DNA from: CBDTYW01 sp965364735
Lineage (GTDB): Bacteria > Actinomycetota > Nitriliruptoria > Nitriliruptorales > Nitriliruptoraceae
NCBI GenBank assembly: GCA_965364735.1
Contig: CBDTYW010000095.1
Location: 1 to 12,374, forward strand
Direction: 5' to 3'
Length of the DNA stretch: 12,374 nt
Positions 1-6,039 of this stretch are shown one piece after another. Position numbers and translations under genes: made by a program. Every line of letters begins with the position of its first letter. Position 1 is the first letter of the stretch. The notes below the pieces were generated by a model, which saw only the letters and a program-made list of their open reading frames with translations, searched no databases and was not told the origin of the DNA.

Positions 1-509
1 TCGCCCCGCCAGCCCTCCGGCACACCGACGAGCAGATCACCACGCAGGACCTCGGCGCGAGATCCGACGCCGGCTGCCGCGAGGTTGATCCGTGCGAGCT
101 CGACCGCCGCGCCCGAGACGTCGGTCGCGATGCCGCGCGCCGCAGGCACCTCGTCGAGGATGGCGGCCAGGATGGCTCCGCTCCCGGTGCACGGCTCGAC
201 CACCCGGACCGGGTCGCGTCCCGAGGCGGAGGCAGCCCGCGCTGCGGCGACGGCGACCCCTGCGACGATCTCGGTCTCGGGGCGCGGGATGAACACCCCG
301 GGCCTCAGGGTCAGCTCGACCCCACGGAAGGGCCACGAGCCGAGGATGAGCTGGAGCGGCTCGCGCGCCGCGCGGCGGGTCACCCGCTCCTCCAGCAGCC
401 CCGGAGCGGGATCGTCGTCGAGCAGCCAGCGGGCGCTCGACTCCGCGTCCGGGACCCCCGCTGCCGTCAGCCGGTCCTCGACGGCGCGCCGACGTCGGTC
501 CCCGGTCAT
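1..509 (-). CDS. prmC: Peptide chain release factor N5-glutamine methyltransferase, 3' end cut by window edge
   Basis: PrmC/HemK methylates the glutamine of the GGQ motif of release factors, using S-adenosylmethionine in the cytoplasm. The first 169 codons are visible and the gene runs off the left edge. Seen: a short N-terminal helical domain (about residues 8-60), the family signature FIPRPETE at 73-80, and the SAM-binding motif I VVEPCTGSGAI at 103-113, followed by an acidic residue (ATD, 128-130) at the usual ribose-contact position. The catalytic NPPY motif would lie beyond the window and cannot be checked. The ATG at 509 overlaps the prfA stop as ATGA (4 bases), so it is probably translationally coupled to prfA, whose product is its substrate. 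This order is the common bacterial arrangement. Motif I has EPC where many homologues have DLG or DLC, a modest variation. Confidence 0.95.
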   Translation of the reverse strand, partial: MTGDRRRRAVEDRLTAAGVPDAESSARWLLDDDPAPGLLEERVTRRAAREPLQLILGSWPFRGVELTLRPGVFIPRPETEIVAGVAVAAARAASASGRDPVRVVEPCTGSGAILAAILDEVPAARGIATDVSGAAVELARINLAAAGVGSRAEVLRGDLLVGVPEGWRG

Positions 510-1576
510 GCCTGCTCGGCGAGCTGGGCGAGCTGCGCGGCCCGCTCCTCGGCGCGCAGAGCGTCGACGATGACGGAGAGATCGCCACCGAGCACCCCGT
601 CGAGGTTGTGCACGGTCAGGCCGATGCGGTGGTCGGTGATGCGGGTCTGCGGGAAGTTGTAGGTCCGGATCTTCTCGGACCGGTCGCCTGAGCCGATGAG
701 CCCCCGACGCGCGTCGGCGCGTTCCTCGGAGACCCGGTCCTGCTCGGCCTGCAACAGCCGGGACCGCAGGATCTTCATGGCCCGGTCACGGTTCTGGTGC
801 TGCGACTTCTGGTCCTGGCAGGTCGCGACGACGCCGGTCGGCACGTGGGTGATGCGCACGGCGGAGTCGGTCGTGTTGACCGACTGACCACCGGGGCCCG
901 ACGAGCGGAAGACCTCGACGCGCAGGTCCTGGGGGTTGATCTGCACGTCGACCTCTTCCGCCTCGGCCATCACCGCCACCGACGCGGTCGACGTGTGGAT
1001 CCGCCCCTGGGACTCGGTCGCGGGCACGCGCTGGACGCGATGAACTCCTGACTCGTGCTTGAGCTCGGCCCAGACGCCGACGCCGGAGACCTCGAAGGTG
1101 CACTCCTTGACGCCACCGATGTCCTGTCGCGACTCGCTCAGCACGCTGCTCCGCCAGCCGCGGCGCGACGCGTAGCTGCGATACATGTCGACCAGCTCCT
1201 GCGCGAACAACCCTGCCTCGTCGCCTCCCGCCGCCGCCCGGACCTCGACGATGACGTCGCGGTGCTCATGCGGGTCCTTGGGGAGCAGGAGGAGCTGCAG
1301 GTGCTCCTCGAGCTCGACGCGTCGGCGCTCCAGCCCCTCGGCCATGGCCGTCGCCTCAGCCACCTCGTCATCGTCCTCGGCCGCCATCTCCCGGGCCACG
1401 GCGAGGTCGTCGACGACGGCGGCGTGCTCGTGGAACGTCGCCACGATCTGTGAGAGCTCAGCGTGGCGCCGTGCGAGCTCCGCCACGAGCTCGCCGTCGT
1501 TGGCGACCTCGGGGTCAGCGAGCCGAGCCTCGATGTCGGCGTGCTGCGCGACGATCTGCTCGATGCGGTCGAACAT
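506..1576 (-). CDS. prfA: Peptide chain release factor 1 (RF1)
   Basis: RF1 recognises UAA and UAG stop codons and triggers hydrolysis of the peptidyl-tRNA ester on the ribosome. The 356-residue product has the normal family length. Seen: an N-terminal helical domain (1-100), the codon-recognition PAT tripeptide (185-187) in the context HRVQRVPATESQGRIHTS, which marks RF1 rather than RF2, and the catalytic GGQ at 229-231 in SSGPGGQSVNTTDS. Gln231 is the residue methylated by PrmC, encoded directly downstream. The start is the ATG at 1576, where the protein begins MFDRIEQIV as in homologues, with a GGGAAGG-type ribosome-binding site about 7 bases upstream. The upstream DUF1385 gene ends in TGATG, sharing one base with this start, so coupling is likely. 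The frame stays open upstream as far as 2266, but that extension is antiphase to the DUF1385 gene and is not real. Confidence 0.97.
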   Translation of the reverse strand: MFDRIEQIVAQHADIEARLADPEVANDGELVAELARRHAELSQIVATFHEHAAVVDDLAVAREMAAEDDDEVAEATAMAEGLERRRVELEEHLQLLLLPKDPHEHRDVIVEVRAAAGGDEAGLFAQELVDMYRSYASRRGWRSSVLSESRQDIGGVKECTFEVSGVGVWAELKHESGVHRVQRVPATESQGRIHTSTASVAVMAEAEEVDVQINPQDLRVEVFRSSGPGGQSVNTTDSAVRITHVPTGVVATCQDQKSQHQNRDRAMKILRSRLLQAEQDRVSEERADARRGLIGSGDRSEKIRTYNFPQTRITDHRIGLTVHNLDGVLGGDLSVIVDALRAEERAAQLAQLAEQA

Positions 1577-2604
1577 CAGCGCACCTTCCCGTGTGAGGAA
1601 ACGGTGAGCCGGCTCGGCAGCGCGGCCTGCTCGACGCGACCGGCGATGTCCGAAGGTGGCACCACCGCCTCGAGGGCACGGATCGCAACCTCGCGCTGCG
1701 CGTCGTCGGGACGTCGGGTCGTGACGCGCTGCAGCGTCAGGCCGGGAGCCATGAAGATGCGGGTGGCGAGCGCGTCGGGTCGCTGCGCGCCACGGCGCAG
1801 GATCTCGTAGGACAAGCCGGCGATGACCGGCAGCAGCAGCACACGGAGCCCGGCCTGCGAGACGAGGGTCGCGAGCAGCCCACCGGGCGACGGTGAGACG
1901 ACGCTCAGCACGGCGGTGTTGATGACGGTCGCGAGCAGCATGACGATCACGAGGAAGTTCGTGCCGCACCGCAGGTGCACGGTCGGATGGCGGCCGACCG
2001 AGGTGGGCTCCAGGACCTCCCCCTGCTCCCATGCCGTGATCGTCTGGTGCTCCGCACCGTGGAGCTCGAAGATCCGCTGGATGTCCCCGACGAGGCCGAT
2101 CGCGGAGAGGTAGGCCAGGAACACGACGATCCGGACGACCGACTCGACGAGGTGGAACCCGACGCCGACGCCGAGCGCGTGGCCGAGCAGCAGTCGGTCG
2201 GCGAGCACGACGAGCGTCGTCGGCAGGACGATGTACATCGCGATGAACATCACCGCGGCCACCCACATGGAACGTCCGACGGACGGCCCTGTCGGCTCAG
2301 GCTCGTCGTCACCGGACGTCGAGAGGCGTGCCGAGATGGCGAGCGCGCGCACCCCGATCGCGAGCGAGTCGAAGAGCGCGTGGACGCCGCGGATCACCGG
2401 ACGGGTGAGCAGCGGGTGATCGACACGCGGGTCCCCGACGTCGTGACGCTCGACGTGGATGCCCTGCGTGGGCCGGCGCACCGCCACGGCCCACGTGGTC
2501 CGACCGCGCATCATGACGCCTTCGATGACGGCCTGTCCCCCGTAGGGATGGGGCACCTCGGCTCGTCCACGCCCCTCGACCGCGGCGGTCAGCACGTCAC
2601 ACAC
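1576..2604 (-). CDS. DUF1385 family multipass membrane protein
   Basis: A conserved membrane protein of unknown function that often sits next to prfA/rpmE in bacteria. Seen, numbering from the GTG at 2604: the family signature GGQAVIEGVMMRG at 22-34, then about four hydrophobic helices near 113-137, 150-173, 216-237 and 242-265, with the conserved HGAEHQT (182-188) and LRCGTNF (211-217) motifs between helices 2 and 3. The His/Glu/Cys residues in these motifs could bind a metal or form an active site, but that is inference. Start choice: the GTG at 2604 has GAGGAG five bases upstream. GTG codons at 2556 (four residues before GGQ) and 2673 are alternatives, and the true start is not settled. 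The gene shares one base with prfA. It is the first minus-strand gene left of the divergent region, so its promoter probably lies in 2605-2926. Confidence 0.9.
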   Translation of the reverse strand: MCDVLTAAVEGRGRAEVPHPYGGQAVIEGVMMRGRTTWAVAVRRPTQGIHVERHDVGDPRVDHPLLTRPVIRGVHALFDSLAIGVRALAISARLSTSGDDEPEPTGPSVGRSMWVAAVMFIAMYIVLPTTLVVLADRLLLGHALGVGVGFHLVESVVRIVVFLAYLSAIGLVGDIQRIFELHGAEHQTITAWEQGEVLEPTSVGRHPTVHLRCGTNFLVIVMLLATVINTAVLSVVSPSPGGLLATLVSQAGLRVLLLPVIAGLSYEILRRGAQRPDALATRIFMAPGLTLQRVTTRRPDDAQREVAIRALEAVVPPSDIAGRVEQAALPSRLTVSSHGKVR

Positions 2605-2926
2605 CACGGCTCCTCGCGCGCGCGGGACCTCCGCGATCGGGCGAGGGTAGGCCAGTCCCGCAGGCGCTCCCACCAGTCACCGCCACGCAACGTGAACTCT
2701 CACCCACAAGTGGTGACATCTGGTCACGCAGCGTGGGAATCGCGCGCTCGCCGGGAAGATGTGCTCCGGACGTAGGTCAAACATGCCGTTCGGAGGCCCG
2801 GAAGTGGCGGAGAGCCAGCCCGCACCGGACACTCGGAGCAGGTGAATCGTCCAATCGGCCGCTGGCTGTGACGGGCTCACCGCTCGGCTCCATCGCGCCG
2901 GGACAGCGCACCCGGGGAGCAGGCAG
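2605..2926. promoter_or_regulatory. Divergent intergenic region with three GTGA/TCAC inverted repeats
   Basis: This 322-bp gap separates the minus-strand DUF1385-prfA-prmC block from the plus-strand OmpA-like gene, so it should hold promoters for both directions. I see no convincing -10/-35 pair in either direction. It does contain three short inverted repeats with the same half-site: GTGA-N4-TCAC at 2692-2703, GTGAC-N5-GTCAC at 2713-2727 and GTGA-N5-TCAC at 2868-2880. The first two have centres about 22 bases apart, roughly two helical turns. The spacings differ from the N6 of CRP/GlxR-type sites. No supported small gene or RNA was found here. If DUF1385 really starts at 2673, the gap is shorter and the first two repeats lie just upstream of it. 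Confidence 0.4.
2914..2919 (+). promoter_or_regulatory. Ribosome-binding site of the OmpA-like gene
   Basis: GGGGAG lies seven bases before the GTG at 2927. It supports that GTG as the start, because no other start codon in this frame nearby has a comparable site and the protein then begins directly with its hydrophobic export segment. Confidence 0.65.
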
Positions 2927-4021
2927 GTGAAGGACACGTCGGTCGTCGGCACCGTGGCCTTCCTCGGCCTGTTCGCCGCAGGCTCCGCCTGGGCGGTGCC
3001 ACACGTCGAAGCCGATCTCACGGAGAGCACCCTCGCCGTGCTGACCGAAGCATCCGCACCGGTCGACAGCGTGTCGTTCAGCGGGCGTGACGGGACGGTC
3101 CGCCTCTTCTCCGACGTCGAGGACCGCGACGCGCTCGCGCAGATGCTGCGCAACCAGCCGGGGGTCCGCAAGGTCCGGATCCTGCTGACCGAGGCCCGTG
3201 GTGAGGACGCTCCGCCGGTCATCGTCGACGAGACGCGCACCGACATCAGCATCGTCCTCACGTCTGAGCGTCACGTCTCGATCGTCGGCACGGTCGCAAG
3301 CCACGGCCAGCGCGAACAGCTCGAGCGCGCGGCGGCAGCCCTCGTCGGACCCGCCGCGGTCGAGAACCTCGCCGAGGTCGATGTGAACCGCGCAGGCGCC
3401 TCGTCCGCCGACGAGATCGAGGCAGCCGTGCGCACCCTCCAGGCCCTGGTCGACGACCTGGTCATCGACGCACACGTCGAGCTGGCGGGTGGCGTGCTCG
3501 CCGTCCGCGCCAGGACAGCAGGCGACGACGCCGCAGACGCGCTCGCGGCCCGCGTGAACTCGATCGCGGTCGGCACGGGGTTCGGACGCGACATCATCAC
3601 CGCCGATGTCCGACGGATCCGCACGGTCACGCCCAGCGAGCAGGCGAGCCTCCTTGCCGACGGCCTCGTCCAGATCACCGAAGCGCTGCGAGAAGCCGGG
3701 TACTTCTCGGCCGACGCGGAGGCCCCGGACCCGGAGTCCGCCCAGATCATCCAGCTGGCCGTGCAGCTGCTCCAGCGCTACCCGACACCCGACGTCGAGG
3801 CGATCGGGCACACCGACGCGAACGGTCTCGAGCTGACGAACCAGCTGCTGAGCGAGCAGCGTGCGAAGGCGCTCATCGACCACTTCATCCAGGCGGGCGT
3901 CGACCCGGCCCGGCTGTCCTCCAGCGGACGGGGCGAGTCCGTCCCGATCGCCCCGAACTCGACGGCCGACGGCCGTGCGCGCAACCGTCGCGTCGAGTTC
4001 GTCACCCGCGTGAAAGGCTGA
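2927..4021 (+). CDS. Exported or anchored BON-like / OmpA-domain peptidoglycan-binding protein
   Basis: The 364-residue product resembles the architecture of mycobacterial ArfA (OmpATb): an N-terminal hydrophobic segment, BON-like modules and a C-terminal OmpA domain. Seen: hydrophobic residues 6-23 ending in an AWA motif (21-23), which could be a signal peptidase site or a membrane anchor; BON-like beta-alpha modules at about 28-87, 98-152 and 170-231; and an OmpA domain at about 257-360. The OmpA domain has HTD at 295-297, NQLLSEQRA at 305-313 and the terminal NSTADGRARNRRVEF (344-358). Asp297 and Arg312 align with the diaminopimelate-binding Asp and Arg of OmpA-family proteins, so peptidoglycan binding outside the membrane is likely. 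The start is GTG with a good ribosome-binding site. The stop is three bases before the next gene, so the two are almost certainly one transcript. The precise role is unknown, and similarity to ArfA is by architecture only. Confidence 0.88.
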   Translation: MKDTSVVGTVAFLGLFAAGSAWAVPHVEADLTESTLAVLTEASAPVDSVSFSGRDGTVRLFSDVEDRDALAQMLRNQPGVRKVRILLTEARGEDAPPVIVDETRTDISIVLTSERHVSIVGTVASHGQREQLERAAAALVGPAAVENLAEVDVNRAGASSADEIEAAVRTLQALVDDLVIDAHVELAGGVLAVRARTAGDDAADALAARVNSIAVGTGFGRDIITADVRRIRTVTPSEQASLLADGLVQITEALREAGYFSADAEAPDPESAQIIQLAVQLLQRYPTPDVEAIGHTDANGLELTNQLLSEQRAKALIDHFIQAGVDPARLSSSGRGESVPIAPNSTADGRARNRRVEFVTRVKG

Positions 4022-4024
4022 CGA

Positions 4025-6031
4025 ATGCCGTATCTCGTCGCAGAGATCTTCGTCCTGCTCCTCCTCGCGCTGGCCCTCGGGCTGGTGCTGGGCAACTGGA
4101 TGTGGCGTCGTGGGGGCGCGAAGGTCAACAAGGCCGAGTACGACGCACTCCTCGAGTCGCGTACTTCGCAGAGCTCCACGCTCGTCAAGCTCGAACGCGA
4201 GCTCGAGACGTCCCGCCGCGACCGCGACGACGCCCGCGAGCGCGTGCACGCCCTCACCGCCGAGCGCGAGGGTGCCCTCCAGGCGCTGGCGGAGATCGAC
4301 CTCGACCGTCGCGTCCTGAACGAGCGTGCCGCCGCGTTCAGGGAGCGCGAGCAGCAGCACGACAAGGCGATCGTCGAGCTGACCCAGCACGGTGAGGAGC
4401 TCGCGAGCCGCGTCCAGGAGCTCACCGCGACACCGGACGCCGACGTCATCCACCTCCGCACCGTCGTGCCCGTGTCGCACGACGACGACACCGACCACCA
4501 CGAGGCGCTCGCCGCGCTCCAGGGCAGGATCGCTGAGCTCACCTCGGAGCGTGACGAGGCGCGGATGGAGCTCCACCGCCTTCGGGCCGAGCTCGACGCA
4601 GTCGCCGCGTTCGACCCGCAGGTTGACCACGGCGATCACGAACAGGTCGCCGAAGCCGCCGCCGCGGCGCTCAAAGAGCGCGTCGCGGTCCTGGAGCGCG
4701 CGCTTCAGGACGAGCGGGCCAAGGCCGACTCCCAGCTGCGTCAGGCGGTCAACGCCGCCGACCAGGAGCTCCGCGCCGAGCAGCAGCGCGCGCAGCGCGA
4801 CCTGACACGGGAGCGCACGCAGGCGGAGCAGGAGCTCGCCGACGCCCTCACCGCCATCGACGAGGAGCGCGTCCGCGCCGAGCTGGAGGTCGCCGAGGCG
4901 ACCGCCGCGGTACGCGCGGAGCTGGGAGAGACGCTGGCCACCATCGTCGCCGAGCGCGATGAGGCCGAGCAGGCCACCCAGGAGCTCGCCGTTCGTCTCG
5001 ACCGGGCGAGCGAGGATCTCGACCGCGCCCTCGACGACCGCGACACCGCCCTCGAGGAGCTGCAGCGACTGCACGGCGAGTATGACGCCATCGCGGCCGA
5101 GGGCGAGCGCCTCCGAACGGAGATCGCCGACCTGCACCGCCACCGGGCCGAGCTCACCGCCCAGCTCGACGAGGCGCAGCAGCTCCTGACCGCCGAGGAG
5201 GAGCGCGCCGGTGTCCTCACCGACGAGCGGGAGAGCGCCCGGACGGAGCTGGCCACCGTCACCGCGGCACACAGCGCGGCCGAGCGCGAGCTCGCAACCG
5301 CCCGCGACCAGCTGCACCACCTCGAGGTCCGAGCCGCCGCCGCCGAGGGTCAGGTCGACGACGCACACGAGACCCTGCGCCGTGCGGAGGAACGCGTCCT
5401 GGACCTCGAGGCGCAGCTCATGTCGTCCGAGCGAGCACGCCACGACGTCGAGGAGCAGGCCCACGCCAACGCGCAGACCGCCAGGGAGGCGCGCCGCGCG
5501 CTCATCGACCACGTCAACCGGTCCAGCCGCGCGACGAGCCGGGACCCGATCTCGCTCGGGTCGTCGGGCTCGGCCAGCTCAGCGGCTCGCGTTCGTTCGC
5601 AGGATCCGACGAGGTCGTCGCCCTGGCGTCCCGGCTCGTCCAGCGTCTCCCACGAGCGCACAGACGACGACGTGATGCCGCTGCACGAGTACGACCTCGA
5701 CGTCGCGCCGAGGACAGCGCTGCCGCGGGGCCTGCGCGACATCGTCACGGACGTCTCGACCGAGCGCGCCACCACCACCGCGGCCGACCCGATCCGCATC
5801 ACGGGATCGAGCACCGGCGCCGACGACCTGACCAGGATCTCCGGAGTCGGTCCGGTGCTGCAGCGGAAGCTCCAGATGCAGGGCATCACGACGTTCGCGC
5901 AGATCGCCACGCTCAGCGAGGCCGAGATCGACGAGCTGCACAGCAAGCTGCACGGCTTCCCGGAGCGGATCCGGACCGACGACTGGGTCGGCCAGGCACG
6001 TGCCCTGCTCAGCCGCGACGGGCTCGCCTGA
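4025..6031 (+). CDS. Membrane-anchored long coiled-coil protein with C-terminal COG3743-type helix-hairpin-helix
   Basis: A 668-residue protein. Seen: one N-terminal membrane helix (about 4-24) followed by Trp-Arg-Arg-rich residues, which predicts the rest faces the cytoplasm; then about 460 residues (35-495) rich in Glu, Arg, Ala, Leu and Gln with continuous heptad-like patterning, a long coiled coil; a Ser/Thr/Arg-rich probably disordered linker (about 500-598); and a compact C-terminal domain at 600-664. That domain reads DDLTRISGVGPVLQRKL and ends with FPERIRTDDWVGQARAL, the pattern of the COG3743 flap-endonuclease-like helix-3-turn-helix domain. This fold usually binds nucleic acid, but nuclease activity is not implied because only the HhH-like part is present. 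Translation probably follows the OmpA-like gene: AAAGG lies about seven bases before the ATG and the gap is three bases. The pair could bridge the cell wall and a cytoplasmic or nucleoid target. That is inference and I know no named homologue. Confidence 0.85.
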   Translation: MPYLVAEIFVLLLLALALGLVLGNWMWRRGGAKVNKAEYDALLESRTSQSSTLVKLERELETSRRDRDDARERVHALTAEREGALQALAEIDLDRRVLNERAAAFREREQQHDKAIVELTQHGEELASRVQELTATPDADVIHLRTVVPVSHDDDTDHHEALAALQGRIAELTSERDEARMELHRLRAELDAVAAFDPQVDHGDHEQVAEAAAAALKERVAVLERALQDERAKADSQLRQAVNAADQELRAEQQRAQRDLTRERTQAEQELADALTAIDEERVRAELEVAEATAAVRAELGETLATIVAERDEAEQATQELAVRLDRASEDLDRALDDRDTALEELQRLHGEYDAIAAEGERLRTEIADLHRHRAELTAQLDEAQQLLTAEEERAGVLTDERESARTELATVTAAHSAAERELATARDQLHHLEVRAAAAEGQVDDAHETLRRAEERVLDLEAQLMSSERARHDVEEQAHANAQTAREARRALIDHVNRSSRATSRDPISLGSSGSASSAARVRSQDPTRSSPWRPGSSSVSHERTDDDVMPLHEYDLDVAPRTALPRGLRDIVTDVSTERATTTAADPIRITGSSTGADDLTRISGVGPVLQRKLQMQGITTFAQIATLSEAEIDELHSKLHGFPERIRTDDWVGQARALLSRDGLA

Positions 6032-6039
6032 ACGACCGG

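Noticed and set aside
2713..2727. A CRP/GlxR-type operator
   Set aside because: Between GTGA and TCAC there are seven bases rather than six and the outer T/A positions do not match, so I report it only as an inverted repeat.
2927..4021. Calling this gene arfA (OmpATb)
   Set aside because: Domain order is alike, but the neighbours differ from the mycobacterial arfABC operon and similarity outside the OmpA domain cannot be judged by eye.
2777..5512. A 911-residue open frame on the minus strand across the OmpA-like and coiled-coil genes
   Set aside because: Its Leu/Val/Gly-rich protein is the mirror of GAG/GCC-rich coiled-coil codons, and the plus strand has recognisable OmpA and HhH domains and ribosome-binding sites.
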